From contig NZ_KB903359.1 of NCBI RefSeq assembly GCF_000379665.1, positions 1,641,340-1,705,339 on the forward strand: a stretch of 64,000 nt of DNA, written 5' to 3'. Under the pieces are notes generated by a model. The model saw only the letters and a program-made list of their open reading frames with translations. It made no database searches and had not been told where the DNA came from. The stretch comes from Butyricimonas synergistica DSM 23225 (GTDB lineage: Bacteria > Bacteroidota > Bacteroidia > Bacteroidales > Marinifilaceae). The first letter of the stretch is position 1. Each line of letters starts with the position of its first letter. Shown one piece after another: positions 44,902 through 54,400 of the stretch. Made by a program: the position numbers and the translations under genes.

Positions 44902-45708
44902 ATGGCTAAAAAAAGAGTTTTATTTATATCTCAAGAGATTGTACCTTATCTTCCTGATTCCGAAATGGCTAATATCGGAAGATATTTACCTCAAGGGATT
45001 CAAGAAAAAGGTAAAGAAATCAGAACGTTCATGCCACGTTACGGCTGCATTAATGAAAGGCGCAACCAATTGCACGAGGTCATCCGGCTTTCCGGAATGA
45101 ACCTAATCATTAATGATTCGGACCACCCTTTAATTATCAAGGTTGCATCCATTCAATCTGCCAGAATGCAGGTTTACTTCATTGACAATGATGATTATTT
45201 CCAACGCAAACACACGATCGTTGACGAGGATGGAACATTTTTCCCCGACAATGACGAACGTTCCATATTTTTTGCCCGGGGAGTATTCGAAACAGTACGC
45301 AAGCTGAGATGGGCCCCGGACTTGATCTATTGCCAAGGATGGTTTACCGCACTAGTTCCACTTTACCTCAAGAAAGAATACCATGACGATCCGGTGTTCT
45401 CCAAGACGAAAGTGGTATACTCCACCTACAACGATAAATTCGAGGGGAAACTGGATTCCAAATTCGATGAAAAAGCAATCACCGAGGGTGTTTCCCGCAA
45501 GGACGTGGCTCTTCTGAAAGACCCGACGCACACCAATATCAATAAATTGGCATTCCAATACGCGGACGGAATCATTTTCAATCACAAGGACGTAGACGAC
45601 GAACTTCGTAGCTTCGCCAATGATTTGAAAAAACCGACCCTGGAATACCCGGGAGAACAATGCTACATAGAGGCTTACTCCGACTTTTTCGACAAAATCA
45701 TAGAATAA
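44902..45708 (+). CDS. Glycogen/starch synthase-like protein (GT5 N-terminal domain only)
   Basis: About 268 residues from ATG 44902 (MAKKRVLFISQEIVPYLP); ATG 44863 overlaps the promoter. It matches only the N-terminal half of GT5 glycogen synthases, which are usually about 475 residues. The KxGG ADP-glucose loop expected after the first strand is absent: PDSEMANIGRYLPQGI stands in its place. WAPDLIYCQGWFTALVPLYL matches the family's domain. Half-size forms like this occur across Bacteroidetes; whether they make glycogen is doubtful. Ends at a strong terminator. Confidence 0.8.
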   Translation: MAKKRVLFISQEIVPYLPDSEMANIGRYLPQGIQEKGKEIRTFMPRYGCINERRNQLHEVIRLSGMNLIINDSDHPLIIKVASIQSARMQVYFIDNDDYFQRKHTIVDEDGTFFPDNDERSIFFARGVFETVRKLRWAPDLIYCQGWFTALVPLYLKKEYHDDPVFSKTKVVYSTYNDKFEGKLDSKFDEKAITEGVSRKDVALLKDPTHTNINKLAFQYADGIIFNHKDVDDELRSFANDLKKPTLEYPGEQCYIEAYSDFFDKIIE

Positions 45709-45717
45709 AATTAAAAC

Positions 45718-45749
45718 AAGCGGCAATGGTTGTTATGCCGCTTATTTTT
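45718..45749 (+). terminator. Intrinsic terminator after the GT5-like gene
   Basis: AAGCGGCA (45718-45725) pairs with TGCCGCTT (45736-45743), followed by ATTTTTT. Confidence 0.88.
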
Positions 45750-45781
45750 TATTAATAATCATATAAAACACGACAAACATT

Positions 45782-47620
45782 ATGTGTGGTATTGTGGGAT
45801 ACATCGGACCAAAGGAAGCTTGTCCGATCTTAATTAATGGTCTGAAACGCCTGGAATACCGGGGATACGATTCTGCCGGGATCGCGTTGATTCACAACAA
45901 CGACATCAAAGTTTACAAATGCAAAGGACGAGTGCTCGACCTGGAGCACCACATGGAACTCGAAGACACGAGTGCCACGATCGGGATGGGACACACGCGT
46001 TGGGCTACCCACGGGGAGCCGAATGACTCGAACGCCCACCCGCATACATCCATGAACGGTCTTTTCTCCATCGTGCACAACGGTATTATCGAGAATCACG
46101 CCCTCCTGAAAGAAAAATTGCAGGCAAGGGGCTACTTGTTCAAGAGCGAAACCGACACGGAAGTACTGGCAAACCTCATCGAGTACATTTACCTGAAAGG
46201 GCAGATTAATGCGGAAAACGCAGTCCGACTCGCTTTGACCAAGGTGATCGGCGCCTACGGGTTAGTGGTCTTGTGCAAAGAAGAACCGGATCAACTCGTG
46301 GTGGCACGTAAAGGCAGTCCTCTGGTAATCGGGGTAGGGCAAGGCGAATACTTCGTGGCATCGGATGCCACACCTATCGTGGAATTCACGAAAAACGTGA
46401 TTTACCTGAACGATGATGACGTCGCCATACTGAAAAGAGATGAGATGATCTTGAAAACAATCAAGAATACCCCGGTCTCCTTGAGTATACAACACGTGGA
46501 CATTGACATCGAGAAAATCGAGAAAGGCGGATTCCCGCATTTCATGTTGAAAGAGATTTTCGAACAGGTAAACTCCATTTATGATACCATCCGGGGACGC
46601 GTAAACGTGGATGCCTCGGAAATATACCTGGGCGGCATCTCGGAAATCATCCCAAAAATGGTAAATACCCACCGGATCATCATCATCGGTTGCGGCACCT
46701 CATGGCACGCCGGACTGGTCGGTGAATATATGCTGGAAGAATTTACCCGCATCCCGGTGGAAGTGGAGTACGCTTCCGAATTCCGTTACCGCAACCCGGT
46801 TGTGAATGAAAACGACATCGTAATCGCTATCTCCCAAAGTGGTGAAACTGCCGACACCTTGGCAGCTATCAAGTATGCCAAAGCACACGGGGCAACCGTG
46901 ATCGGCATATGCAACGTGGTCGGGTCAAGCATCGCCCGCGAAACAGACGCCGGAGTTTACACGCACGCCGGACCGGAGATCGGGGTAGCATCCACTAAGG
47001 CATTCACGGCACAAATCTCCGTGCTCGCCATGATGGCTCTGCAAATCGGTCACCGCAAGGGTACACTTGCCGACGAGATATACAAAAAATATATCCACGA
47101 ACTGTACAACTTGCCGGACAAAATAAAAGCTATCCTGGAAAAAGATAATATTATCAAGGAAATCTCCGCCATATACAAAGACTCCACGAACGCCATTTAC
47201 CTGGGAAGAGGTTGTCAATTCCCCGTGGCACTGGAAGGAGCGCTGAAATTGAAAGAAATTTCCTACATCCATGCGGAAGGCTATCCGGCAGCAGAGATGA
47301 AACATGGTCCTATTGCCTTGATAGACGAGAATATGCCGGTATTTGCCATCGCCACGAAGGACAATTATTACGACAAAATCGTTTCCAATATTAAAGAGGT
47401 ACAATCCCGCAAGGGTCACGTCATCGCTCTAGTAAACGAGAAAGATACACAAGTAACCAAATTGGCGGAACACGTGATAGAAATTCCCGAAACCTTGGAA
47501 TTCCTGTCCGCACTGCTAAACGTGATTCCGTTACAATTAATTTCCTACCATATCGCCGTAATGCGAGGTTGCAACGTGGATATGCCGCGCAACCTGGCAA
47601 AATCGGTTACCGTGGAATAA
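45782..47620 (+). CDS. glmS: Glutamine-fructose-6-phosphate aminotransferase (isomerizing)
   Basis: 612 residues. It makes glucosamine-6-phosphate from fructose-6-phosphate and glutamine, the first step to UDP-GlcNAc. The nucleophile is Cys2 (MCGIVGYIG), with glutaminase-domain blocks RLEYRGYDSAGIA and GHTRWATHGEPND. Two SIS sugar-isomerase domains follow (about 290-420 and 460-600), with GCGTSWHAGL, AISQSGETADTLAA and ALEGALKLKEISYIHAEGY; the C-terminal DMPRNLAKSVTVE is standard. No glmS ribozyme is visible in the 73-bp leader, as expected outside Firmicutes. Confidence 0.97.
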   Translation: MCGIVGYIGPKEACPILINGLKRLEYRGYDSAGIALIHNNDIKVYKCKGRVLDLEHHMELEDTSATIGMGHTRWATHGEPNDSNAHPHTSMNGLFSIVHNGIIENHALLKEKLQARGYLFKSETDTEVLANLIEYIYLKGQINAENAVRLALTKVIGAYGLVVLCKEEPDQLVVARKGSPLVIGVGQGEYFVASDATPIVEFTKNVIYLNDDDVAILKRDEMILKTIKNTPVSLSIQHVDIDIEKIEKGGFPHFMLKEIFEQVNSIYDTIRGRVNVDASEIYLGGISEIIPKMVNTHRIIIIGCGTSWHAGLVGEYMLEEFTRIPVEVEYASEFRYRNPVVNENDIVIAISQSGETADTLAAIKYAKAHGATVIGICNVVGSSIARETDAGVYTHAGPEIGVASTKAFTAQISVLAMMALQIGHRKGTLADEIYKKYIHELYNLPDKIKAILEKDNIIKEISAIYKDSTNAIYLGRGCQFPVALEGALKLKEISYIHAEGYPAAEMKHGPIALIDENMPVFAIATKDNYYDKIVSNIKEVQSRKGHVIALVNEKDTQVTKLAEHVIEIPETLEFLSALLNVIPLQLISYHIAVMRGCNVDMPRNLAKSVTVE

Positions 47621-47625
47621 TACAC

Positions 47626-47655
47626 CAAGGGGCTGTGTAAAAACACAACCCCTTG
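47626..47655. terminator. Convergent terminator between glmS and galE
   Basis: CAAGGGG-C-TGTGT pairs with ACACA-A-CCCCTTG around AAAA, one mismatch, with short A/T runs on both sides. Confidence 0.75.
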
Positions 47656-47658
47656 TTT

Positions 47659-48672
47659 CTATCTTAAAGATTGTTGCCACTTCCAGACATTCTTCATGGT
47701 TTCCTCAATCGGGGTAGCAGCCTTCCATCCCAACTCTGTGTTTGCCAGCGTAGTATCAGCCCACACCTTTTCTATATCACCGGCACGGCGTCCCACGATT
47801 TTGTAGTTCACTTTTACTCCAGTAGCGTTCTCGAAAGCGTGAATAATTTCCAACACGGAAAGCCCCTTTCCCGTGCCGATATTAAAGAACTCGTAATTCG
47901 CTTTATTTTTCCCTTCCAACAACCGACGGATCGCTACCACGTGAGCCTTCGCCAGATCTACCACGTCGATATAATCCCGCAAGGGAGAACCATCCGGTGT
48001 ATTGTAATCGTCCCCGAACACGCTCAATTGCTCCCGGATTCCGATAGCCGTCTGCGTCAGGTAAGGGATCAGGTTATTCGGCACCCCGTTGGGCAATTCC
48101 CCAATATAAGCACTCGGGTGCGCCCCAATCGGGTTGAAATAACGCAAAGCCAACGCATTCATCTTCGATTCCACCTTCATCAAATCCCGAATAATATCCT
48201 CGCTCATCACTTTGGTATTCCCATAAGGAGACTCTGCTTCGTGACGAGGGGTCTTTTCCGTCACGGGAAGGACATCTGCCTGCCCGTAAACCGTACAAGA
48301 AGACGAGAACACCAGGTTCGGCACCTGGAACTCACGCATCGAGTCAAGCACGTTCATCAATGAATTCAGATTATTGAAGTAATACTCCAACGGCTTATGC
48401 ACGGATTCCCCCACTGCCTTCAACGCCGCGAAATGAATCACAGCCTTGATATCCGAATGGCGAACAAAAAAATCCCTCGTCGCCGCCCGGTCGGTGAGAT
48501 CGATTTCTTCGAATTCGGGACGAATACCCGTGATCTTCTCGATCCCGTCCAGCACGTCAATGCTTGAATTCACCAGGTTATCGGCGATAATCACGTCATA
48601 ACCACTCTGCTGGAGTTCCACCACCGTGTGGGACCCGATATACCCAGTACCTCCTGTCACAAAAATTTTCAT
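47659..48672 (-). CDS. galE: UDP-glucose 4-epimerase
   Basis: About 337 residues from ATG 48672 (MKIFVTGGTGYIGSHTVV); the upstream ATG 48693 adds MRKNYWC with no homology. NAD-binding TGGTGYIGSH, catalytic Ser region FSSSCTVYG and the YGNTK YxxxK pair are all present. ALRYFNPIGAHPSAYIGE and YNTPDGSPLRDYIDVVDLA are typical GalE signatures. It interconverts UDP-glucose and UDP-galactose for envelope polysaccharide. Convergent with glmS, divergent from the HU-like gene. Confidence 0.95.
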   Translation of the reverse strand: MKIFVTGGTGYIGSHTVVELQQSGYDVIIADNLVNSSIDVLDGIEKITGIRPEFEEIDLTDRAATRDFFVRHSDIKAVIHFAALKAVGESVHKPLEYYFNNLNSLMNVLDSMREFQVPNLVFSSSCTVYGQADVLPVTEKTPRHEAESPYGNTKVMSEDIIRDLMKVESKMNALALRYFNPIGAHPSAYIGELPNGVPNNLIPYLTQTAIGIREQLSVFGDDYNTPDGSPLRDYIDVVDLAKAHVVAIRRLLEGKNKANYEFFNIGTGKGLSVLEIIHAFENATGVKVNYKIVGRRAGDIEKVWADTTLANTELGWKAATPIEETMKNVWKWQQSLR

Positions 48673-48765
48673 ACACCAATAATTTTTTCTCAATTTATAA
48701 CAATCTGTGTGTCTGTCATAGACAGAACAAAGTAAATAATAATAATCCGAAATGCCTAAAATGAG

Positions 48766-48796
48766 TTTGACAACCTTGCGTTTTTTCTTACCTTTG
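48766..48796 (+). promoter_or_regulatory. Consensus promoter abutting the HU-like gene
   Basis: TTTG 48766-48769 and TACCTTTG 48789-48796 with an exact 19-bp gap. The start codon is at 48801, only 4 bp after the box, so the transcript may have no leader. Confidence 0.8.
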
Positions 48797-48800
48797 CTGC

Positions 48801-49508
48801 ATGAACAAATACGTTGAACACATAGAAGAACTGCTCTATCTGCATGATTGCGTGATAGTTCCCGGACTAGGAGGATTTATATGCGACTATTCCGGTGCAA
48901 CCATCAATGAGAAGACGGGAATGATTACTCCTCCCGCCAAAAGAGTCGTGTTCAACAAACACCTAAAACAGAATGACGGGTTGCTGATCGATTGGATTGC
49001 CCGTAAGGAACAGATTGATTACGAGAAAGCACAACGCCGGCTGGCTTTGTTCTGCGAAGAAGTGAAAGTACGGTTGAACCAGAAACAAAAAGTCGACTTC
49101 GGGAAGATCGGGAGTTTCAGCGTAGACCGCCGTTTCAATATCCTTTTCGAGTCCAGCAACCATAATTTCCTACCCGATGTTATCGGTATGGAAGCTATGC
49201 CCGTGGTAACGGCAAACGGTAAAAAGGCAAAAAATACCGACGGAGAATATATCAACACCGAATCCGGCAACCTCGTGACCCGCTTGTTTAAATTCGGACT
49301 CTCGGCAGCCATGATCGCGGGAATCGTGGTGCTCTCGCAACAAGACATTTTCCAAGGCGACAGCACTGCCAACCTCAGTAATATGCAACCCGCATCCATG
49401 AAAAGCAAATGGATCCAAACGGAAGAAACGGCAAAGATTTCTCCCTCCTGCGACTTCGTGGATTATGACCCCGTTATTGACTTGCCCGACCAGTCAATCT
49501 CACGATAA
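48801..49508 (+). CDS. HU-CCDC81 domain membrane protein
   Basis: 235 residues. The N-terminus MNKYVEHIEELLYLHDCVIVPGLGGFICDY and FGKIGSFSVDRRFNILFES form the HU-like fold of the bacterial CCDC81-type family (about 1-130). One membrane helix follows at about 165-182 (GLSAAMIAGIVVLSQQ), with a short tail. Many Bacteroidetes relatives end in a peptidoglycan-binding SPOR domain; this one stops without it. Its last 35 bp overlap the convergent pssA. Confidence 0.85.
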   Translation: MNKYVEHIEELLYLHDCVIVPGLGGFICDYSGATINEKTGMITPPAKRVVFNKHLKQNDGLLIDWIARKEQIDYEKAQRRLALFCEEVKVRLNQKQKVDFGKIGSFSVDRRFNILFESSNHNFLPDVIGMEAMPVVTANGKKAKNTDGEYINTESGNLVTRLFKFGLSAAMIAGIVVLSQQDIFQGDSTANLSNMQPASMKSKWIQTEETAKISPSCDFVDYDPVIDLPDQSISR

Positions 49509-50316
49509 TAACGATCAGACAGGCAGGCACGACCATATATAACGCCTCGATTCCCTGCAACCCGATCAGCACAAGTTGAATAATCCCAAACACCCAATTT
49601 ATCTTTTTCCCAAAATTATAGCAGGAAATCAGGATATACACGGGTATCATACAAGTCAAGGCTTTCACACCCCACACGGCAAAGCCGATCACGACCATTC
49701 CCAGGAAACAATACAAAAGGCGATTCTCCTTCCACGAGAAATCAGTCAGTTTCAAAGAAAACATCGGCACCTCGCTAATCAAAAGAATTGCCAACACCAG
49801 GGAGTAAACCGCCAAAAGCCATGGATTACCCCACATCATCCTAAAAAACTCCGGCTGATAATACAAACAGAAGACGAGCATTACCCAAAACAAGGCATTC
49901 GAGGGAGTCGGCAACCCGATAAACGAATGCGTCTGCCGCACGTCGAGATTAAACTTCGCCAGGCGGTAAGCCGAAAAGGCAGGCACCAACAAGGGTACTC
50001 CCGACAGGATACGCTCCACCCAATAATGCGTTTCCCCGGCATAGAACATACCAAACGATTCACATATCAGGAAATACGCCATCACTCCGGGCATCACGCC
50101 AAAACTCACCATATCCGCCAACGAGTCAAGTTCCTTTCCCACATCGGACTTCACGTGCAAAAGGCGGGCAGCAAAACCGTCAAAAAAGTCAAACACCATG
50201 GCGAGAATCACCAGCCATGCCGCCAAAAGCAAGTTACCGTTAAACGCCATATAGATAGCCAACGCCCCCGAAGTAACATTCAGGCACGTGATCAGATTAG
50301 GAATATGTTTTTTCAT
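49474..50316 (-). CDS. pssA: CDP-diacylglycerol-serine O-phosphatidyltransferase
   Basis: 280 residues, multi-pass inner-membrane enzyme that makes phosphatidylserine, the precursor of phosphatidylethanolamine. The CDP-alcohol phosphotransferase motif is DFFDGFAARLLHVKSDVGKELDSLAD, with the expected DG, AR, G and two Asp spacing. MKKHIPNLITCLNVTSGALA is the usual start. Longer at the C-terminus than many homologues (about 235-245 residues), and that extra tail produces the overlap with the convergent HU-like gene. Confidence 0.93.
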   Translation of the reverse strand: MKKHIPNLITCLNVTSGALAIYMAFNGNLLLAAWLVILAMVFDFFDGFAARLLHVKSDVGKELDSLADMVSFGVMPGVMAYFLICESFGMFYAGETHYWVERILSGVPLLVPAFSAYRLAKFNLDVRQTHSFIGLPTPSNALFWVMLVFCLYYQPEFFRMMWGNPWLLAVYSLVLAILLISEVPMFSLKLTDFSWKENRLLYCFLGMVVIGFAVWGVKALTCMIPVYILISCYNFGKKINWVFGIIQLVLIGLQGIEALYMVVPACLIVIIVRLTGRASQ

Positions 50317-50382
50317 GGGTCATATTTTTACGATTCAAACACGAAAATACTTCTTTTTACAATAGGTAAACTACATTTTTAT

Positions 50383-50390
50383 TACTTTTG
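50383..50390 (+). promoter_or_regulatory. -7 element of the family 9 glycosyltransferase
   Basis: TACTTTTG fits TAnnTTTG, 19 bp before the start codon. No good -33 match. Confidence 0.5.
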
Positions 50391-50409
50391 TTGCAAAATA
50401 GTTTTCGAC

Positions 50410-51429
50410 ATGGCTAAATTTCTCATCATCAGATTCAGTTCCATCGGAGATATCATCCAATGCATGAACGTGGTGAACGGAATCAAGAATCATTTCTCTG
50501 ACGCGGAGATTCACTGGATTGCCCGCAAAGACATGGGCTCTTTCCTCAACATGGACAAGCGGATCGACCGGGTATGGGGATTTGACAAAAAAGCGGGCTT
50601 TCGAGGATTGCTGCATATGGCAAAGGAACTAAAAGCCGAGAAATTCGATTATATCTACGACGCACATAGCAATATCCGCTCCAACATTTTGAAAGCCGTG
50701 TTGCTACCTTCTTTTTACTCGTTATTCCCCAGGGGACCGCACTACACGCTGCGGAGCAAAGACCGCTGGAAACGTTTCTTACTTTTCAAACTCGGGATTA
50801 ACAAATTCGACAACCCCTTCCGGGGAATCATCTCCTACCGGAAACCTTTGGCAAAATGGGGTATCATGAATTTTGAATCGGACTACTCCGACTGGTATTT
50901 CCCGGAGGAATTCAAAGAACGCTTTGCCCGCATCTTTACCCCGAAGACAATCACACTCGTGCCTTCCGCCAACTGGGAGATGAAACGCTGGCCTGTCAGC
51001 CATTGGCAACAAGTCATCCAACTCATGCCGGAATACCGTTTCATTATACTCGCCGGACCAACCGACACGTTCTGCGAAACAATCAAAGCCATCGCACCGG
51101 AGCGAGTGAACAACCTCGCCGGAAAGACTTCCTTGTTGGAATCCTGCTATCTCGTGAAGCAATCTAACCTCGTCATCAGCGGGGACACGGGTTTCCTGCA
51201 CGCCGCAGACTTATTCCACACCCGGTCTATCGCCTTGATGGGACCCACTGCTTTCGGATTTCCCTCCGGGAAAGAAGCTGAAATCATGGAAGTTAACTTA
51301 CCTTGTCGTCCCTGCACCAAAGACGGCAGAGGCAAGTGCAAACAACCTGTCTGGCAAAAATGCATGATCGACATCACCCCTCAAGCAGTTGTCCAAAAAG
51401 CCAGAGCCATTTTAGATTTTAAATTTTAG
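50410..51429 (+). CDS. Glycosyltransferase family 9 (lipopolysaccharide heptosyltransferase-like)
   Basis: 339 residues from ATG 50410 (MAKFLIIRFSSIGDII), the normal start of the family. The same frame stays open upstream to 49576, but that part is antisense to pssA and is not coding. GT-B fold: LIIRFSSIGDIIQ at the N-terminus, VPSANWEMKRWPVSHW and NLAGKTSLLESCYLVKQSNLVISGDTGFLHAADL form the sugar-nucleotide site. It probably adds a core sugar to lipopolysaccharide on the inner membrane. Confidence 0.92.
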   Translation: MAKFLIIRFSSIGDIIQCMNVVNGIKNHFSDAEIHWIARKDMGSFLNMDKRIDRVWGFDKKAGFRGLLHMAKELKAEKFDYIYDAHSNIRSNILKAVLLPSFYSLFPRGPHYTLRSKDRWKRFLLFKLGINKFDNPFRGIISYRKPLAKWGIMNFESDYSDWYFPEEFKERFARIFTPKTITLVPSANWEMKRWPVSHWQQVIQLMPEYRFIILAGPTDTFCETIKAIAPERVNNLAGKTSLLESCYLVKQSNLVISGDTGFLHAADLFHTRSIALMGPTAFGFPSGKEAEIMEVNLPCRPCTKDGRGKCKQPVWQKCMIDITPQAVVQKARAILDFKF

Positions 51430-51459
51430 AGGGGGTAGTTCGGAAATGAAAACTCATTT

Positions 51460-54400
51460 TCAATTATTCTCGTCTTTATCGTGCCTCAACGTCACGTAGA
51501 AAGTCGTCCCCTCGTTCTCCTCGCTCTCGAAAGAAACTGTTCCTCCCATACTCTCGATGATTTTATAAGACATCGCCAATCCCAGACCGGTACCTCCCGA
51601 TTTAGTCGTGAAATTCGGTTCGGAAATCCTATCTTTTATACTTTCCGGGATCCCGCAACCATTATCCCGCACGAGTAAAATAATCTTTCCCAAAGCCGTC
51701 TTCAACTGTACGAAAACGTGCCCCTCCCGATCCTCCGGGATACTCTGCTCCGCATTCTTCAACAGATTCACGATCACCCGGTTCACCTGCTCCCGATCAC
51801 CATACACGAAAACACCCGGTTCTATATCACACGTCATATTCGTCACATTCTCGTTAAACAACTTGGCACACCCGCCCACGAGTTCACTCAAATCAAACCA
51901 TTCGTTATTCGCTACTTGCAATTTAGCGAAATCGGAAAATGCCGAAGCGATGGACGCCATATGATCGATCTGCTCGATCAATACAGAAGATATATCCTTA
52001 AAACGTTGTCGTACTTCCTCGATATCCCCCTTCTGCAAAGTACGCTGCATAAATTGCAAATTCAACTTCATCGGGGTCAACGGGTTCTTGATCTCGTGGG
52101 CAATCTGGCGAGCCATTTCCCTCCAGGCACTCTCCCGCTCGGACTTCGCCAATTGCTTGACATTCGCGTCCAGCTTATCCACCATCTCGTTATACTCCTT
52201 CACGAGTAACCCAATCTCATCTCTCTGGTTATAAATAATTTTCTCGTTCCTTCCCCCCACACGCATCCGCCTCAACTTCTCGTTCACTATTTGCAGCGGC
52301 TTCGTGATTCGCTCCGCCACCACGCTCGACAGGATAAATGCCAATACCATCACGATCATCGCAATATTCACAGCAACAATCACGATCAGGAAAATATCTT
52401 TATTCAACTCCTCCCCTTTCGTGAAATAAGGAATACTCAACACGTACTTCTCCCCCGTCTCCAACACCAACGGCATATAAACCGCCATGTAGACCATCTC
52501 GGCAATTCGCTCGTCTTGCACGAAACTCATCTGTTCCTTCCGGACGATCTCCTTGAACGCCTCGGGATTCAACAACGTCCCGTCGAACCCTTTCTCGAAA
52601 ATCATCGGTCGGGAAGTTGCTACCAGCTCCCCGTTCCAACCATAAATGTTGATATCCACCCAAAGCACATCAGCCATTCTCTTTAAAGCAGTTTCAATCT
52701 CGGGGCACTTGTCCGCATCCACGCAATTATAGCGTTCCAACTCGCTCGTGATATATTTCGACACCTGAATCACCGCCTCGCTATGCCGTCGCTCAAAACT
52801 CTTGGCGTTCCCCACGATAATCATAAGAGTCATGAGTATAAACAACCCCGCTACCAACGAGATAATATTACTCTTGATTCTGGACTTCAAGCTTGTTTGC
52901 CGGAAATTGCCCCACCCGCCGTCAAAGCGGAAAAACATCCCGTAGGAAGTCAGAATAGCACTGACAAAAATAGCGTACAGCAAATTCATGTAATACAACG
53001 AGAACACGTCATCCGCCAAGCTAACAATACATACTCCCTCATCCCCCACGGGCACGATCATGTGGGAATACCCGTCGATATTAACAGTACGAGCGTGCGC
53101 ACGTGACCCGAAACGGTCTACCGTACGCGGGTAATTAAAACTTCCCTTGGCTTCGACCAACACTCCTTTCCGGTATTTGGCATAAGAATACGGGTAAACG
53201 AACTCGTTCTCGAGAGCCGTCTCGCGCGACAAAACCTGCACGTACCCTATCCCCTCGTGTCCTTTTTTAGAAGCGAAACGGATATACAGGCAAATTCCTT
53301 CATACGGCAGCATAAAACGTCCCAGGTAAACATTCTGCCCGTCAAACTGGTCAATACTATAGAAAGAGGTACTTCCCACCTGATTTCCTAACGTATCGAT
53401 CATCCCGTCGTAATAATCGTAACAACCGAACTTCACGTACGGCGGCGTTACCAGTATCGTATCCCGCCCGTTACATATAATTGCCTCGCAATCATAGTAG
53501 AACCCGGTCATATCCAACAATTCCTCCGAAATGTAAGTAGCCAACACCTTCTCATTCCCCACCTTTACCAACGAATCGACCACCGTGCTCTTCTTGATCT
53601 CGTCGTTTATCTCTATCAACTTCTCCTCGAATACCGGATCGACCTCCTTCACAATCTCCACTACGTAACTGGAACGGATCTTCTGTTCCCGTTGCATCTC
53701 GCTACTCTTCGCCAAAAATATGATATAAACACAAACCACGAGAAGTGCCATCATGAATATACTCTTCTGGGTATCCATCTTCATCAAGTAAATTCCCAGG
53801 ATAAACAACAAGAAAAGCGACAAGGTAAACAAACACTCGAGGGGCGTCAACGAGAAATTGAAGAAATAGCAAAGTGCCGCACAAAAAGCAATCACGACCA
53901 TTACCCCCAGCAATGCCTGTTTCATCGTGAAAAGATTCCGGAAATACCGGACAGAACTATTAATCAGCACGATAAAACCCATCCCGGCAATAATCAGGGT
54001 GACAAACGCCACCACGGACGAAAAGTCGACATTAATCAACCGGGCAATATTCAAACTGACCGATGTACTCTCTATCAACATATTAATAGAGAAATGCAAC
54101 ATATTCGTGTAAAAAAATGCCGCCAACACGAAACCGACCAGGAAAACAAACCGATAACGCATCAGGCGGGGTTCATTGTATTTTATCCGCAACTTGTTGA
54201 ACGTGATGAAAAGATAATGCGCCAGACAGAACATCGACACGAACAAGTCGCCCACGGACACGATGACTGAGCCACTCCCCCCGACCTTGCTATTCGCAAA
54301 AATCGACAAATGGTACAACGTGTACGGCACCTGATAGCGCACCATAACATATCGCAAAAGGATCAGTAGGACAGAGAATCCCAACACGTACCACAATTGT

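Noticed and set aside
45709-45781. glmS ribozyme before glmS
   Set aside because: The 73-bp gap is mostly taken by the terminator of the gene before and has no ribozyme core.
49576-50409. Upstream extension of the family 9 glycosyltransferase frame (278 extra codons)
   Set aside because: It is the antisense of pssA, has a His/Gln-rich shadow composition, and the family starts at MAKFLIIRFSS (50410).
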